Positions 63,934-64,000 of a stretch of DNA of 64,000 bases are shown here, piece by piece. Positions within the stretch are counted from its first letter, which is position 1. The number at the start of each line of letters is the position of its first letter. The DNA comes from Streptomyces sp. 11x1. GTDB taxonomy: Bacteria > Actinomycetota > Actinomycetes > Streptomycetales > Streptomycetaceae. The translations under genes were made by a program, and so were the position numbers. The notes below the pieces were generated by a model that had not been told where the DNA came from, did not search any database, and worked only from the letters and a program-made list of their open reading frames with translations. The stretch lies in contig NZ_CP122458.1 of NCBI RefSeq assembly GCF_032598905.1, positions 2,914,001-2,978,000 on the forward strand. Direction: 5' to 3'.

Positions 63934-64000
63934 TCAGACCGCTTCGGCGGTCTCGGGGAGGTGGACGGCGAGCTGGTCCGTGAGGTCGACGACCTCGGCG
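63934..64000 (-). CDS. nsdA: C-terminal end of a gene, probably nsdA
   Basis: The last 22 codons of a minus-strand gene, ending EVVDLTDQLAVHLPETAEAV and TGA. The frame is open to the window edge. In S. coelicolor the gene downstream of the amtB side at this position is nsdA, a negative regulator of differentiation and antibiotic production. The name rests on synteny only, since the visible sequence is too short to identify. Confidence 0.45.
   Translation of the reverse strand, partial: AEVVDLTDQLAVHLPETAEAV

Overview
The window is chromosomal DNA from an actinomycete, almost certainly a Streptomyces. The sequence is very GC-rich, genes use GTG and TTG starts freely, and the sporulation sigma factor WhiG, a cluster of four type I signal peptidases and a GlnR-type operator before amtB-glnB-glnD are all present. 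Gene order from about 33 kb to the right end is the conserved Streptomyces core block: rlmN, cdsA, frr, pyrH, tsf, rpsB, M23 peptidase, whiG, dprA, yifB, yraN, sip cluster, rplS, trmD, rimM, khpA, rpsP, ffh, glnD, glnB, amtB, then what is probably nsdA. No tRNA, rRNA or CRISPR array was seen.

Left part (1 to about 25 kb). A polyamine uptake and catabolism locus dominates. On the minus strand a potD-potA-potB-potC transporter is followed by an FAD amine oxidase-like gene and preceded by an aldehyde dehydrogenase. A second polyamine-binding lipoprotein and a second aldehyde dehydrogenase lie at 16.8-19.5 kb, divergent from an Lrp/AsnC regulator and a class III aminotransferase. Between them lie a NADAR protein, a DUF4190-like membrane protein, a deaminase probably acting on aminodeoxyfutalosine (menaquinone pathway), a GDPD-like protein, an ECF sigma factor fused to a membrane anchor and secreted domain, a YceI protein and a metallo-beta-lactamase fold protein. 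An unusual ABC ATPase with a long Pro/Glu-rich tail and its permease follow.

Middle (25 to 33 kb). A complete IS5-family element (25062-26004) sits 12 bp before the start codon of a LOG-family gene. Then come a sortase-anchored LAETG surface protein, a mycothiol-dependent-isomerase-like protein and a thiamine ABC transporter (thiB-thiP-thiQ). The transporter leader holds a TPP riboswitch followed by a strong hairpin, which identifies the substrate. The permease gene carries an 18-bp minisatellite.

Right part (33 to 64 kb). Translation and membrane-biogenesis genes form tight minus-strand operons with many 1-4 bp stop/start overlaps and perfect hairpins between transcription units. Non-core items are an archaeal/eukaryal-type prolyl-tRNA synthetase, a methyltransferase, a zincin (SprT-like) protein and a small Cys-rich secreted protein of lower GC inserted between amtB and the right-edge gene. 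Nitrogen control is visible as GlnR half-sites upstream of amtB.

No wholly new defence or biosynthetic system was recognised. The items most worth a second look are the sigma factor fused to a sensor domain, the sipX reading frame that runs 158 bp into sipY, the IS inserted in the LOG leader, the thiP minisatellite, the degenerate ABC ATPase with repetitive tail, the dispersed terminator-like hairpin family and the lower-GC secreted protein gene.
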